DNA of 42,800 nucleotides. It comes from an uncultured Oscillospiraceae bacterium (GTDB lineage: Bacteria > Bacillota > Clostridia > Oscillospirales > Oscillospiraceae). The notes below the pieces were generated by a model that was not told the origin of the DNA, ran no database searches, and saw only the letters and a program-made list of their open reading frames with translations. The stretch lies in NCBI GenBank assembly GCA_947630375.1, contig CANRHH010000021.1, positions 1-42,800 of the forward strand, in the 5' to 3' direction. The translations under genes were made by a program, and so were the position numbers. Below, in pieces: positions 31,144 to 38,561 of this stretch. Positions within the stretch are counted from its first letter, which is position 1; each line of letters begins with the position of its first letter.

Positions 31144-33800
31144 GCTTTGTCGCTCCTTTCCAGCTGGCTTTCATCGGGTTTGGGCTCTTCGGCAAACTGT
31201 CTGCCGTAATAGGCGTTGAGATACATCTGGCGGATCTCGCTCATGAGCGGGTACCGGGGGTTGGAGCCGGTGCACTGGTCGTCAAAGGCCTGCTCGGTCA
31301 TCTCGTCCAGGGTGGCCAGAAAGGCCTCCTCGTCGGGCACGTAGTCCCGGATGCGGGGCTTGATGCCCACGGTCTCCTTCAGAGTATCCAGGGCGCGGAT
31401 CAGATTCTCCAACTTCTCTGCGTCGCTCTCTCCGCCGATCCCCAGGGCCTCCGCCACCTCCGCGTAGCGCGCCAGCGTGTGGGGGTGATCATACTGGGGG
31501 AAGCTGCCCATCTTGGCGGGGGCCTCGGCGGCGTTGAAGCGGAGCACCTCGTCCATCATCAGGGCGTTGGCTACGCCGTGGGGCAGATGGTGGAAGGAAC
31601 CCAGCTTGTGGGCCATGGAGTGCATCACGCCCAGGAAGGCGTTGGCAAAGGCCATGCCGGCCATGGTGGCGGCGTTGGCCACCTTCTCCCGGGCCACGTA
31701 ATCTGTCTGGCCGTTTTCATAGGCCCGGGGCAGAAACCGGAACAGGGTCTTCAGGGCCCGAATTGCCAGACCGTCGGTATAGTCCGTGGCCATCACGGAG
31801 GCGTAGGCCTCCAGCGCGTGGGACACGGCATCGATGCCGGAGGCGGCGGTGAGGCCCTTGGGGGCGGACATATGCAGGTCCGTGTCCACGATGGCCATGT
31901 CGGGCATCAGCTCGTAATCTGCCAAGGGGTACTTGATGCCGGTGCTCTCGTCGGTGATGACGGCAAAGGGGGTCGCCTCGCTGCCGGTGCCGGCGGAGGT
32001 GGGGATGGCGATGAAATAGGCCTTTTCCCCCAGCTTGGGGAACTTATAGATCCGCTTGCGGATATCGGAAAAGCGCATAGCCAGGTCCGCAAAGTCCTCC
32101 TCCGGGTGCTCGTAGAGCAGCCACATGATCTTGGCCGCGTCCATGGCGGAGCCGCCGCCCAGGGCGATGATCACGTCCGGCTGAAAGGCGAGCATCTGAG
32201 CGGCCCCCGCTTTGGCGCAGGCCAGAGTGGGGTCATTGGGCACCTCGAAGAAGCAGGCCTGGGCCATGCCCAGCTGCTCCAGCTTCCGGAAGACCGGCTC
32301 CGCCGCGCCGCTGCGGTACAGGTGGGGGCCCGTCACCACAAAGGCCCGCTTTTTGCCCATCTCTGCCAGCTCGTTGAGAGCCACCGGCAGGCAGCCCCGC
32401 TTGAGGTAGATCTTCTCCGGCGCCCGGAACCACAGCATGTTCTCCCTTCTTTCCGCCACGGTTTTGATATTCAGCAGATGCTTGACGCCCACGTTTTCCG
32501 ACACGGAGTTGCCGCCCCAGGAGCCGCAGCCCAGCGTCAGGGAGGGAGTCAGGGCAAAGTTGTACAGGTCGCCCAGACCGCCCTGGGAGGAGGGGGTGTT
32601 CACCAGGATCCGGCAGGTCTTCATCCGCGCCTGGAACCGGCGCAGCTTCTCCTGCTGGGTGGCCTCGTTGAGATAGATGGAGGAGGTGTGCCCTAAACCG
32701 CCGCCGTGGATCAGCCGGTCCGCCTTGTCAAAGGCGTCGTCGATGTCCCGGGCCCGGTACATGGCCAGCACCGGGGACAGCTTCTCGTGAGCAAACTCCT
32801 CGGACGGATCTGTGGACTCCACCTCGCCGATGAGGATCTTTGTCCCCGCCGGGACCGCTACTCCGGCCATCTGGGCGATATGGGCCGCCGACTGGCCTAC
32901 GATGCCCGCGTTCAGCGCGCCGTTGACGAACATGGTCTCGCGCAGCTTCTCTTTCTCCTCCGGCTTCAGGAACGCGCAGCCCCGGGCGGCAAACTCCCGA
33001 CGGACCCGGTCATAGACCTTGTCCAGCACGATCACCGACTGCTCGGAGGCGCAGATCATGCCATTGTCAAAGGTCTTGGAGTGGATGATGGAGTTGACGG
33101 CCAGGAGAATGTCCGCGCTGTCGTCGATGATGGCGGGGGTGTTCCCGGCGCCCACGCCTAAGGCGGCGGTGCCGGAGGAATAGGCCGCGTTGACCATGCT
33201 GGGGCCGCCGGTGGCCAGGATGGTGTCGGCCTCTTTCATGAGCACATGAGTCAGCTCCCGGGAGGGGACGTTGATCCAGCCGATGATATTTTCCGGCGCT
33301 CCGGCCGCCACGGCGGCCTCCAGCACCACCTTGGCCGCCTGAACGGTGCAGTCCTTGGCCCGGTGATGGGGGCTGATGATGATGCCGTTGCGGGTCTTTA
33401 ACGCCAAAAGAGTCTTGAAAATGGCGGTGGAGGTAGGGTTGGTGGTGGGGATGATGGCGCAGATCAGCCCCAGAGGCTCGGCGATCTTCCGAATGCCGTA
33501 AGCCTTGTCCTCCTCAATGACGCCGCAGGTTTTGGTGTTCCGATAGGCATTGTAAATATACTCGGAGGCGTAGTGGTTCTTGATGACCTTGTCCTCCACC
33601 ACGCCCATGCCCGTCTCCGCCACGGCCGCCTTGGCCAGGGGGATACGGGCCTTGTTGGCGGCCATGGCCGCCGCCAGAAAGATCCGGTCCACCTGCTCCT
33701 GAGTATAGCCGGCGTACCGCTCCTGGGCCTGCTTCACACGCACGATCTCCTCTTCCAGGGCCTGGACCGTGTCTACCATGGGATATTCCCGTTCACTCAT
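31140..33800 (-). CDS. adhE: Bifunctional acetaldehyde-CoA / alcohol dehydrogenase
   Basis: This 886-residue enzyme reduces acetyl-CoA to acetaldehyde and then ethanol, re-oxidising two NADH. The N-terminal aldehyde dehydrogenase (about 1-440) has the catalytic Cys250 in NGMICASEQS. The C-terminal iron-type alcohol dehydrogenase (about 455-870) has GGGSAMDAAK for NAD and MHSMAHKLGSFHHLPHG with the iron-binding histidines. Length is typical; AdhE forms filaments (spirosomes) in the cytoplasm. AAGGAGG precedes ATG 33800. A Rex-like operator sits at 33818-33835, consistent with NADH-responsive repression. A LysR gene lies upstream on the same strand. Confidence 0.96.
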   Translation of the reverse strand: MSEREYPMVDTVQALEEEIVRVKQAQERYAGYTQEQVDRIFLAAAMAANKARIPLAKAAVAETGMGVVEDKVIKNHYASEYIYNAYRNTKTCGVIEEDKAYGIRKIAEPLGLICAIIPTTNPTSTAIFKTLLALKTRNGIIISPHHRAKDCTVQAAKVVLEAAVAAGAPENIIGWINVPSRELTHVLMKEADTILATGGPSMVNAAYSSGTAALGVGAGNTPAIIDDSADILLAVNSIIHSKTFDNGMICASEQSVIVLDKVYDRVRREFAARGCAFLKPEEKEKLRETMFVNGALNAGIVGQSAAHIAQMAGVAVPAGTKILIGEVESTDPSEEFAHEKLSPVLAMYRARDIDDAFDKADRLIHGGGLGHTSSIYLNEATQQEKLRRFQARMKTCRILVNTPSSQGGLGDLYNFALTPSLTLGCGSWGGNSVSENVGVKHLLNIKTVAERRENMLWFRAPEKIYLKRGCLPVALNELAEMGKKRAFVVTGPHLYRSGAAEPVFRKLEQLGMAQACFFEVPNDPTLACAKAGAAQMLAFQPDVIIALGGGSAMDAAKIMWLLYEHPEEDFADLAMRFSDIRKRIYKFPKLGEKAYFIAIPTSAGTGSEATPFAVITDESTGIKYPLADYELMPDMAIVDTDLHMSAPKGLTAASGIDAVSHALEAYASVMATDYTDGLAIRALKTLFRFLPRAYENGQTDYVAREKVANAATMAGMAFANAFLGVMHSMAHKLGSFHHLPHGVANALMMDEVLRFNAAEAPAKMGSFPQYDHPHTLARYAEVAEALGIGGESDAEKLENLIRALDTLKETVGIKPRIRDYVPDEEAFLATLDEMTEQAFDDQCTGSNPRYPLMSEIRQMYLNAYYGRQFAEEPKPDESQLERSDKA

Positions 33801-33817
33801 GGGATCGCCTCCTTAAT

Positions 33818-33835
33818 TCGTTAACAGTTTAACAA
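33818..33835. promoter_or_regulatory. Rex-type redox operator before adhE
   Basis: TCGTTAACAGTTTAACAA matches the Rex consensus TTGTTAA-N4-TTAACAA with one mismatch (C for T at position 2). It lies 18 nt upstream of the adhE start, over the 5' leader. Rex is known to repress adhE-type genes at low NADH/NAD in Gram-positive bacteria. Confidence 0.7.
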
Positions 33836-33860
33836 CTGTCTGCCTTCTTGAGAAGGACCC

Positions 33861-33904
33861 AAAAAAGTATACCCCCTTATATCTTGTGATATAAGGGGGT
33901 ATAC
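33861..33904 (-). terminator. Terminator of the LysR gene (perfect 17-bp palindrome)
   Basis: GTATACCCCCTTATATC (33867-33883) and its exact reverse complement (33888-33904) flank a TTGT loop. On minus the stem is followed by six T (33866-33861), which makes it an intrinsic terminator between the LysR stop and adhE. The arm also contains a TATACT, so the adhE promoter may overlap it. Confidence 0.75.
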
Positions 33905-33970
33905 AGGATGCAGACAAACAGGAGAACCAGGCACAGACATGCAGGGGGAGAGGGCAGAGAGGGGCCTTGG

Positions 33971-34891
33971 TCAAAAGCACTCTTCCCGGGCGTTGAAAAC
34001 CTCGGTGATAAACTGCTTGTCCAGCTCGGTGAGCCGGTAATCCCGGCGGCGGATGAGCAGGTCCTTATACAGCCGCCGGTTGTCGTAGCACTTTTTCTGC
34101 ACCAGGCCCCAGCGCTTCAGCAGGCTCTCCGGCAGGGGAGAGACCCACATATAGGTGGCGGGGTTTTCGGTGAGCAGATCGAATTGGCTGGCCCGCTCGA
34201 AGACGAAGATGCGGCGGCTGATATCCTCGGGCAGCTCCTCTTTTTTGACCACGGCCAGGGGCAGGGAGGGGACAAAGGGGTCCCCGTGGGCGATCTCGAT
34301 GTAGGGCTTCAGGTCCCGGAAGCGGATGGTCTCGATCCGGGCCAGAGGACTGGCCTCGCTCATGATGAGCACATAGTGAAAGGCGGCCACCGGTTCTCCC
34401 ACCAGGTTTTTTTCCGTGAGCATATCGCTGTAATACCGGTCGTAGGCGGCGGCGTAGCGGAGGATGCCCAGCTTGTAGTCCTCGTTGAGGATGTTTTTGA
34501 TGGCCCGGTAAGAGTTGGTCTCCTTATAAAACAGCTCCGCAGGCTCGGCGCTGAGGCTCCGGGAAAAACGGGCGAAGGCCAGGGAGATGTAGGAGGCCCG
34601 GGGGACCGAAATGGAGAAGCGCTGCTTGGCAGGCGTGCCGGTCTTGTACATGTGCTCCAAATCGTCGATCTGGCTGAGAATCTTCTGGGCATAGCGGACA
34701 AAATCCGCCCCCTCCGGCGTCAGCGCCACGCCGGTGGAGGACCGGTCAAAGATGCTGATGCCCAGATCCCCCTCCAGCTCCCGGATGCAGCGGCTCAGAT
34801 TGGGCTGGGCGATATACAGGGCGTCGGCCGCCTTGCTGATGGACCCGGCCCGGGCCACCTCCACCGCGTATTTCATATGCAGAACGTTCAT
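33971..34891 (-). CDS. LysR family transcriptional regulator
   Basis: This 306-residue protein has an N-terminal winged helix-turn-helix (about 1-60: YAVEVARAGSISKAADALYIAQPNLS... FDRSSTGVALTPEG), which defines the family. An effector-binding domain (about 88-300) of the periplasmic-binding type follows. The target and inducer are unknown. It lies upstream of adhE on the same strand, separated by a terminator, rather than divergent from a target as is common. ATG 34891 is chosen because the helix-turn-helix begins right after it; a start at 34975 would fall upstream of the promoter. Confidence 0.88.
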   Translation of the reverse strand: MNVLHMKYAVEVARAGSISKAADALYIAQPNLSRCIRELEGDLGISIFDRSSTGVALTPEGADFVRYAQKILSQIDDLEHMYKTGTPAKQRFSISVPRASYISLAFARFSRSLSAEPAELFYKETNSYRAIKNILNEDYKLGILRYAAAYDRYYSDMLTEKNLVGEPVAAFHYVLIMSEASPLARIETIRFRDLKPYIEIAHGDPFVPSLPLAVVKKEELPEDISRRIFVFERASQFDLLTENPATYMWVSPLPESLLKRWGLVQKKCYDNRRLYKDLLIRRRDYRLTELDKQFITEVFNAREECF

Positions 34892-34940
34892 AACTCCCTC
34901 GGCTCCTTTGGCTGTATCGGCCCGGTTCAGGATAGACAAT

Positions 34941-34969
34941 ATTTTAACATATCGGAAGAACAAATACAA
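34941..34969 (-). promoter_or_regulatory. Promoter of the LysR gene
   Basis: On minus TTGTAT (34969-34964), 17 nt and TAAAAT (34946-34941) precede the ATG by 49 nt. The region around it is strikingly AT-rich for this chromosome. Confidence 0.6.
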
Positions 34970-35001
34970 TGACAAAAAAATAACTTGTAGACTTGAACAA
35001 A

Positions 35002-35033
35002 GCCCCCCGGAAAACAGGCGGTTTTCCGGGGGC
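35002..35033 (-). terminator. Terminator of the phosphoesterase / BMP-fusion unit
   Basis: The stem pairs CCCCCGGAAAAC (35004-35015) with GTTTTCCGGGGG (35021-35032). On minus it is followed by TTTGTT. A second hairpin with AAGATACCGGGG and CCCCGGTATCTT arms (35045-35072) overlaps the phosphoesterase stop codon and could add to termination. Confidence 0.65.
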
Positions 35034-35070
35034 GTGTTTTGGCGAAGATACCGGGGGCGGCCCCGGTATC

Positions 35071-35754
35071 TTACATATTGTAGTATTCGAAGCGCTGTTC
35101 CCGGGTGGGGCCCCGGTTTTTCCAGAGCAGGCGGCCCCTGTCCCGGGGCGGAAAGTCCCGGTCCGGCAGCTCCAGGGTATAGCGGTCGGAGACGTTGAGG
35201 ATGGTGGTCCCCTTGTATTCCAGCATCCGGACCCGGTCCGTATCATAGCGCAGATGCACGTGCCCGTGGAGCAGATAGGCGGGGTGCTGCTTGTCCAGCA
35301 GGTCCCGGAGGGACTCAAAGCCCAGGTGGGCCGGGTCCTCCCGGTCCCCCAGCCCCCGGGGCGGGGCGTGGGTCACCACGATGTCCACCCCGCCGCAGCG
35401 CCAGATGGCCAGGCGCAGCCGGGCGATCCGCCGGCGCATCTGGGCCTCGCTGTATTGGAAGAGGCCGGGATGGTATTTCCGGCAGCCCCCCAGGCCCAAA
35501 ATACGCAGGCCGTTGTATACCACCAGCCGGTCGTCGATGCAGTCGCAGCCCTCGGGGGGCTGGGTCCGGTAGAGCTGGTCGTGGTTGCCGTGGACATAGA
35601 GCAGCGGGCAGCGGGCCATGGTCACCAAGAAGGACAGATAGTCCGCCTTCAGATCTCCGCAGGAGAGGATCAGATCATAGTCCGCCAGACGGCCCGGCAC
35701 ATACTGGTCCCAAAGGGCCGGGCTCTCCTCGTCGGCTACGGCGAGAATTTTCAC
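35071..35754 (-). CDS. Calcineurin-like metallophosphoesterase
   Basis: This 227-residue cytoplasmic protein has the two-metal phosphoesterase motifs: Asp34 in SCGDL, GNHD (56-59), THAPP, and GHVH near residue 165. The first motif, usually D-x-H, reads ADEES with Asp8 but no histidine two residues on, so metal site 1 may be altered. The family includes cyclic nucleotide and dinucleotide phosphodiesterases; the substrate is not evident. Its ATG overlaps the stop of the ParB-like/BMP fusion by 4 nt, so the two are made together. That suggests the enzyme may act on a ligand sensed by the partner. Confidence 0.82.
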   Translation of the reverse strand: MKILAVADEESPALWDQYVPGRLADYDLILSCGDLKADYLSFLVTMARCPLLYVHGNHDQLYRTQPPEGCDCIDDRLVVYNGLRILGLGGCRKYHPGLFQYSEAQMRRRIARLRLAIWRCGGVDIVVTHAPPRGLGDREDPAHLGFESLRDLLDKQHPAYLLHGHVHLRYDTDRVRMLEYKGTTILNVSDRYTLELPDRDFPPRDRGRLLWKNRGPTREQRFEYYNM

Positions 35755-37709
35755 GGCTGGGCCTCCTTCTCCTGAGGGATGCTTTCCCGGTGCAGGCCCA
35801 GCTCCCGGACCAGCGCCTGGGAGACCGGCAGCAGCTGCTCGTATTCCGGGATGGTCCCCTCCACGTTTTCGCAGAGCCAGTCCATGTGCAGCAGCTCCGC
35901 CGGGCTGAAGCCCGACTCCCCCTCATTTTTCACCGTGCCGTCCTGGGCCACGATCCGGCGGCGGAAGGGGTCCAGCCGCCGGTCCCGCAGATCCCGGACC
36001 AGCAGCCGGGACAGGGCCCGCAGGCTCTCCGGCACCCGGTCCGTCAGCTCCACGTCGATCACGCCGCTGTCCATGCCCCACCAGTAGTTCACCGCCTCCG
36101 GCGCGCCCTTCTTCCGGGACCAGGTCCCGGCCAGGACGGAGCGGACCACGTTCTCATACAGCTTGCCCCAGAGCCAGCAGGGGGAGGCCAGGGGCACCAG
36201 CTCTCCGTCCTCGCCGGCCAGATAGGTGCCGTAGCGGCCGTGCTCCAGGTATTGCGGGTCCTGCACCGGGATATCCCGGTTGGACACCACGCGCACTCCC
36301 TTATCCAGCAGCCGGGCGGTGGCGCTGCCGGGCAGGCAGGACCAGTCCAGCAGGATCTTGGCCCGGGGGTTGGTCATCTGGGCCCCAAGGGCAAAGGCGT
36401 TGATGGAGGCGGGGACCCCTAAAATGGGGTAAGAGCCGATGTAGCCGATGCGGCCGTTCTCCGCCAGCGCCCCGGCGATGGCGCCGGTGACGAACTTGCC
36501 CTCGAAAATGCGGCAGTAGTAGCTGCGCACGCTGGAGAGGGGACTGTCCGCCGAGCAGTTGAGAAAGAGCACCTTCGGGTATTTTACGGCGGCCTTCAGC
36601 GTGGGCCGGAGCAGCTGGGGCGTGGTGGTGAACACCAGCTCCGCCCCCTCGGCCACGGCCTGGTCCAGCAGGGCCTCCGCCTGGCTGGGGGAGTCGGCGT
36701 GGAAATAGCAGCGGACGCTGATCTTATCCCCCAGGGCCTGCTCCAGATACTGGCGGCCCTTCTCGTGCCCCCGGGTCCAGGTGCTCTGCTCCGCGTCCTG
36801 CTGATAGAGAAAGGCCACGCCCAGGTGCTCCGGCGCGGGGGTGATCAGCTTGCCCAAAAGCCCCTTGCCCTCCTGGGGCGGGGCGTCGGTGTGCAGCTTC
36901 ACCGGCTCCTGCCCGGCCCCGGCCTGCACGTCCTCCCAGAGCCCGGCCAGGGATTTTTTCAGTTCCTTGGCGCTCATCTCGCCCAGCTGCCGGAAGGGAT
37001 ACACCTGCAGCCAGAGCAGCAGCGCCTCCTCCGGGCGCAGCCCCAGCTCCCGGCCGCCCAGCGCGGCGAAAGCCTCTTTAAAATAATGGTAGAGGGAAGT
37101 GAAATTCCGGCACTCCCACTGGTTCCAGGCCTGGCCGGGCTCCCGGCCCAGGGCGGCCAGCAGCTTGGCATAGTCCCCCGGGCGGACAAACTGCAGGTCG
37201 TAGAGCTTGGTGTCCTTATAGAAATCCAGAAACTCGTAATAGGCCCGGATCCGGGGCTCCTGGCTGGGCGGAGGGAGAAGCCGGCGGATCTGGCTGGGGA
37301 TCTTGGCCGCGCCGAAATGCTTGAGGACGCTCAGGCGCTTGTTGCCCTCCTGCACATAGAAGTCGCCCAGGTATTCATAGCACAGGATCGGGTCCCGGAT
37401 CCCCTCATCGGACAGATGGGCCGAGCAGAGGGCCATCCACTTGGTGGCAAACTCGCTGTCCGCGTCCAGCAGGGGCAGAAAGCCGGCAGTGAAGGCGGAG
37501 ACCCGCCCGGCGGACTTAGAGCCCACCACCCGCTCGATGGGAATGTCCTGGGCGGGGAGCTCCTGGACCGTGAGGTCCGATTGATTCGGCAGCAGCTCAT
37601 CCAGCACGACGGGATAGGGGTCCCGCCCGGCGGCGCTGAGCTCCTTAAATTCCTTCTGGCCCTGGCGCAGAGCCTTCATATATTCATCCTTGACGCCTTG
37701 CAGATACAT
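35751..37709 (-). CDS. ParB-like N-terminal domain fused to a BMP (PnrA-like) nucleoside-binding domain
   Basis: This 652-residue protein has no signal peptide or lipobox, so it should be cytoplasmic. Residues about 35-148 resemble a ParB/sulfiredoxin-type domain: ILCYEYLGDFYVQEGNKRLSVLKHFGA, with EGNKR (121-125) in the place of the ParB G-x-R-R box. Residues about 150-280 are not recognised. Residues about 285-570 look like a BMP/Med substrate-binding domain (AEGAELVFTTTP, YYCRIFEGKFVTGAIAG, GYIGSYPILGVPASINAFALGA), normally a secreted nucleoside receptor. A cytoplasmic version joined to a ParB-like domain suggests an intracellular nucleotide sensor. GGAGGGC precedes ATG 37709. It is coupled to a phosphoesterase. 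Confidence 0.72.
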   Translation of the reverse strand: MYLQGVKDEYMKALRQGQKEFKELSAAGRDPYPVVLDELLPNQSDLTVQELPAQDIPIERVVGSKSAGRVSAFTAGFLPLLDADSEFATKWMALCSAHLSDEGIRDPILCYEYLGDFYVQEGNKRLSVLKHFGAAKIPSQIRRLLPPPSQEPRIRAYYEFLDFYKDTKLYDLQFVRPGDYAKLLAALGREPGQAWNQWECRNFTSLYHYFKEAFAALGGRELGLRPEEALLLWLQVYPFRQLGEMSAKELKKSLAGLWEDVQAGAGQEPVKLHTDAPPQEGKGLLGKLITPAPEHLGVAFLYQQDAEQSTWTRGHEKGRQYLEQALGDKISVRCYFHADSPSQAEALLDQAVAEGAELVFTTTPQLLRPTLKAAVKYPKVLFLNCSADSPLSSVRSYYCRIFEGKFVTGAIAGALAENGRIGYIGSYPILGVPASINAFALGAQMTNPRAKILLDWSCLPGSATARLLDKGVRVVSNRDIPVQDPQYLEHGRYGTYLAGEDGELVPLASPCWLWGKLYENVVRSVLAGTWSRKKGAPEAVNYWWGMDSGVIDVELTDRVPESLRALSRLLVRDLRDRRLDPFRRRIVAQDGTVKNEGESGFSPAELLHMDWLCENVEGTIPEYEQLLPVSQALVRELGLHRESIPQEKEAQP

Positions 37710-37749
37710 GGGTGCCCTCCATTAAAATCAAATCACTTAAATCACGCAT

Positions 37750-37778
37750 ATCATAGCCATTTACCGGCCGGTTTGCAA
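37750..37778 (-). promoter_or_regulatory. Promoter of the ParB-like/BMP - phosphoesterase unit
   Basis: On minus TTGCAA (37778-37773), 17 nt and TATGAT (37755-37750) lie 40 nt upstream of the ATG. Confidence 0.65.
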
Positions 37779-37816
37779 GAGAAACCTTGCCAAAAATTCC
37801 GTTTCGGTAAAGCGCA

Positions 37817-37841
37817 CAAAAAAGGCGGGGAAAACCCCGCC
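37817..37841 (-). terminator. Hairpin with T tail on minus
   Basis: GGCGGGG (37824-37830) pairs with CCCCGCC (37835-37841) around AAAA, followed on minus by six T. There is no clear gene upstream of it on minus, so it may close a lost gene or belong to the dispersed-repeat zone. Confidence 0.5.
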
Positions 37842-38421
37842 CCGGCCCCGCCGGTTTTCGTGCATTCTTGTTGAGAATACCCCCGCCGCGAAGCGGCGGC
37901 ACCAGAAGACGGGGCTGTAGCGATTAAGCTATAGCCTCTTTTGAATAAGTTCTGCGCTCTCATACTTCCCCTGTGCATGGCCCAGGCCACCTTCTCTTGC
38001 CGCTTCGCGGCAATTCACCTTGAGGGAAGGTGGCCCGAAGGGCCGGAGGGGTTGTTTTGGAAGTGTTCTACATTCAGAACCAGCGGGGGATAAGTTTGGT
38101 CTCTTGGTGGTTTTGTACCCTTTCTTTGCCTTGCCGCAAAGAAAGGGTACCCTAAAGAAAAGGCCCCGGGGCAGCATCCCCGGACCCCTTGGGAAAACCC
38201 CGATGCTTCTTTGGGTGGAAATCGTAACAATGGCAGCACGCGCTACTTTACATTTCCTATAGGAGCGCAATTTACGATTTTCTCCTTTCCTTCCGCGTCC
38301 TGGCTAATGGGGTCCCCGGGAAAGCCGGAGGCTTTTCTGGGGAAAGGAGGAAGGAGGGAGCAGAGCGCAGTTTTCGCCGCCAGGCGGAAACGGAGCGCCG
38401 CGAGCTTCTTCCGACGCGGCG
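37842..38421. other. Gene-free intergenic zone with dispersed palindromes
   Basis: I see no convincing gene here; the open frames lack family character and ribosome sites. Distinct pieces are: (a) CGCCGC-GAA-GCGGCG followed by GCACCAGAA (37886-37911), shared with the tandem repeat near 19854; (b) a CCACCTT...AAGGTGG imperfect palindrome with GCCGC-TTC-GCGGC inside (37988-38031); (c) a perfect 14-bp inverted repeat, GTACCCTTTCTTTG (38115-38128) with CAAAGAAAGGGTAC (38137-38150); (d) a purine-rich stretch at 38334-38370. The zone resembles repeat-rich intergenic sequence rather than a decayed gene. Confidence 0.65.
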
Positions 38422-38466
38422 GCACCAGAAAAGGCCGGTCGCAAAGCGACCGGCCTTTTCTGGTGC
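38422..38466. terminator. Perfect 21-bp palindrome including a tRNA CCA end
   Basis: Bases 38422-38442 pair perfectly with 38446-38466 around AAA. The right arm includes TGGTGC, the complement of the CCA end of the minus-strand tRNA fragment. Architecture and loop match the palindrome behind tRNA-Leu at 19817-19863. It is probably the native terminator of the tRNA gene that was the integration target. Confidence 0.75.
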
Positions 38467-38488
38467 GAGAGAGGAGACTTGAACTACT
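38461..38488 (-). other. Displaced tRNA 3' end: attachment site of the integrated element
   Basis: Read on minus, the segment ends ...TTCAAGT (T-loop), CTCCT, CTCTCGC (acceptor), A, CCA, exactly a tRNA 3' half. The 5' T-stem strand AGTAG mismatches CTCCT at its centre, and no anticodon or D arm follows, so the tRNA is not complete here. Site-specific elements that enter a tRNA 3' end leave such a displaced copy beside the native terminator. The integrase gene begins 73 bp away. The rebuilt tRNA (acceptor beginning GCGAGAG) should lie beyond the right edge. Confidence 0.72.
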
Positions 38489-38531
38489 CCCCCACAATCT
38501 AAAAACCGCATGATACCGGAATATTTTGAGC

Positions 38532-38553
38532 TTGTTAGTAATTTTGTTAGTAA
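38532..38553. repeat. Paired TTGTTAGTAA repeats near the att site
   Basis: TTGTTAGTAA occurs at 38532-38541 and 38544-38553, a 12-bp period, between the att core and the integrase stop. Short direct repeats here are typical of integrase or excisionase arm-binding sites. Confidence 0.5.
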
Positions 38554-38561
38554 AAATGCAA

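Noticed and set aside
37929-38270. Short open frames in the gene-free zone before the att site
   Set aside because: They overlap palindromic repeats on both strands, lack ribosome sites and show no family features.
38464-38540. Complete tRNA on the minus strand
   Set aside because: Only the T-loop and acceptor 3' strand are present. The T-stem has a mismatch and no anticodon or D arm can be drawn.
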